Shown: in pieces, positions 5,247 to 5,270 of the stretch
Position numbering within the stretch: position 1 is the first letter of the stretch
Layout: every line of letters begins with the position of its first letter
Source: an uncultured Pseudomonadota bacterium
Lineage (GTDB): Bacteria; SAR324; NAC60-12
Length of the DNA stretch: 5,270 nt
Direction: 5' to 3'
NCBI GenBank assembly: GCA_913056375.1
Contig: CAJXNF010000239.1
Location: forward strand, 1-5,270
Notes under the pieces: generated by a model
Seen by the model: the letters and a program-made list of their open reading frames with translations, nothing else
What the model was told of the DNA's origin: nothing
The model's database searches: none
Program-made: the position numbers and the translations under genes

Positions 5247-5270
5247 TTGTGTAGAGTGAGGTGGTATTCA
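5247..5270 (+). CDS. Possible start of an unknown gene cut by the window edge
   Basis: Eight codons from TTG (5247) read M-C-R-V-R-W-Y-S and stay open to the window end. A GTG at 5256 is in the same frame. The only support is the very good ribosome site ahead of it. Eight residues do not allow any functional call, and a chance occurrence of AGGAGG is possible. If real, the gene would be divergent from the arrestin-like gene. Confidence 0.2.

Noticed and set aside
5174..5270. Minus-strand frame entering from the right edge (reads ...PKFAEHNSIGIWLLDSTPRS, stop near 5174)
   Set aside because: About 32 open codons at an edge are easily due to chance, a second minus-strand frame is equally open there, and neither has a recognisable pattern.

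Overview
The window is an ordinary-looking stretch of a bacterial chromosome, probably from a Gram-negative, proteobacteria-like organism. The evidence is a NorM-type MATE exporter, a Tas-type aldo-keto reductase close to the E. coli protein, a Sec-exported pentapeptide-repeat protein and clear Shine-Dalgarno sites. The base composition is balanced and gene packing is tight. I cannot name the species. I see no insertion sequence, phage gene, CRISPR array, tRNA or rRNA.

Layout from left to right. Positions 1-142 (+) hold the 3' end of a gene whose product resembles the C-terminus of the DNA-repair protein RadA/Sms. It converges on, and overlaps by 17 bases, the end of a tas-like aldo-keto reductase (126-1172, -). 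Upstream of tas on the same strand, 36 bases away, is a small exported protein built almost entirely of pentapeptide repeats (1209-1688, -). These two probably form one transcription unit. After a 142-base gap comes a cysteine synthase-family gene (1831-2916, -). A 253-base divergent spacer with a large nested inverted repeat separates it from a MATE exporter (3170-4531, +). The exporter converges on a small arrestin/Spo0M-like protein gene (4609-5079, -), and two hairpins fill the 77-base gap between them. The last 191 bases contain the upstream region of the arrestin-like gene with operator-like palindromes, plus a strong ribosome-binding site at the extreme right edge that may start another + strand gene.

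The genes do not add up to one recognisable pathway. They are a set of housekeeping and stress functions: recombination repair, NADPH-dependent carbonyl reduction, cysteine biosynthesis and drug/cation export. Two proteins have no assigned role, the exported pentapeptide-repeat protein and the arrestin-like protein. The items most worth a second look are the nested inverted repeat between cysK and the exporter gene, the exported beta-helix protein paired with tas, the insertion in the cysteine synthase, and the interrupted palindrome in front of the arrestin-like gene. None of these amounts to evidence for a new system.
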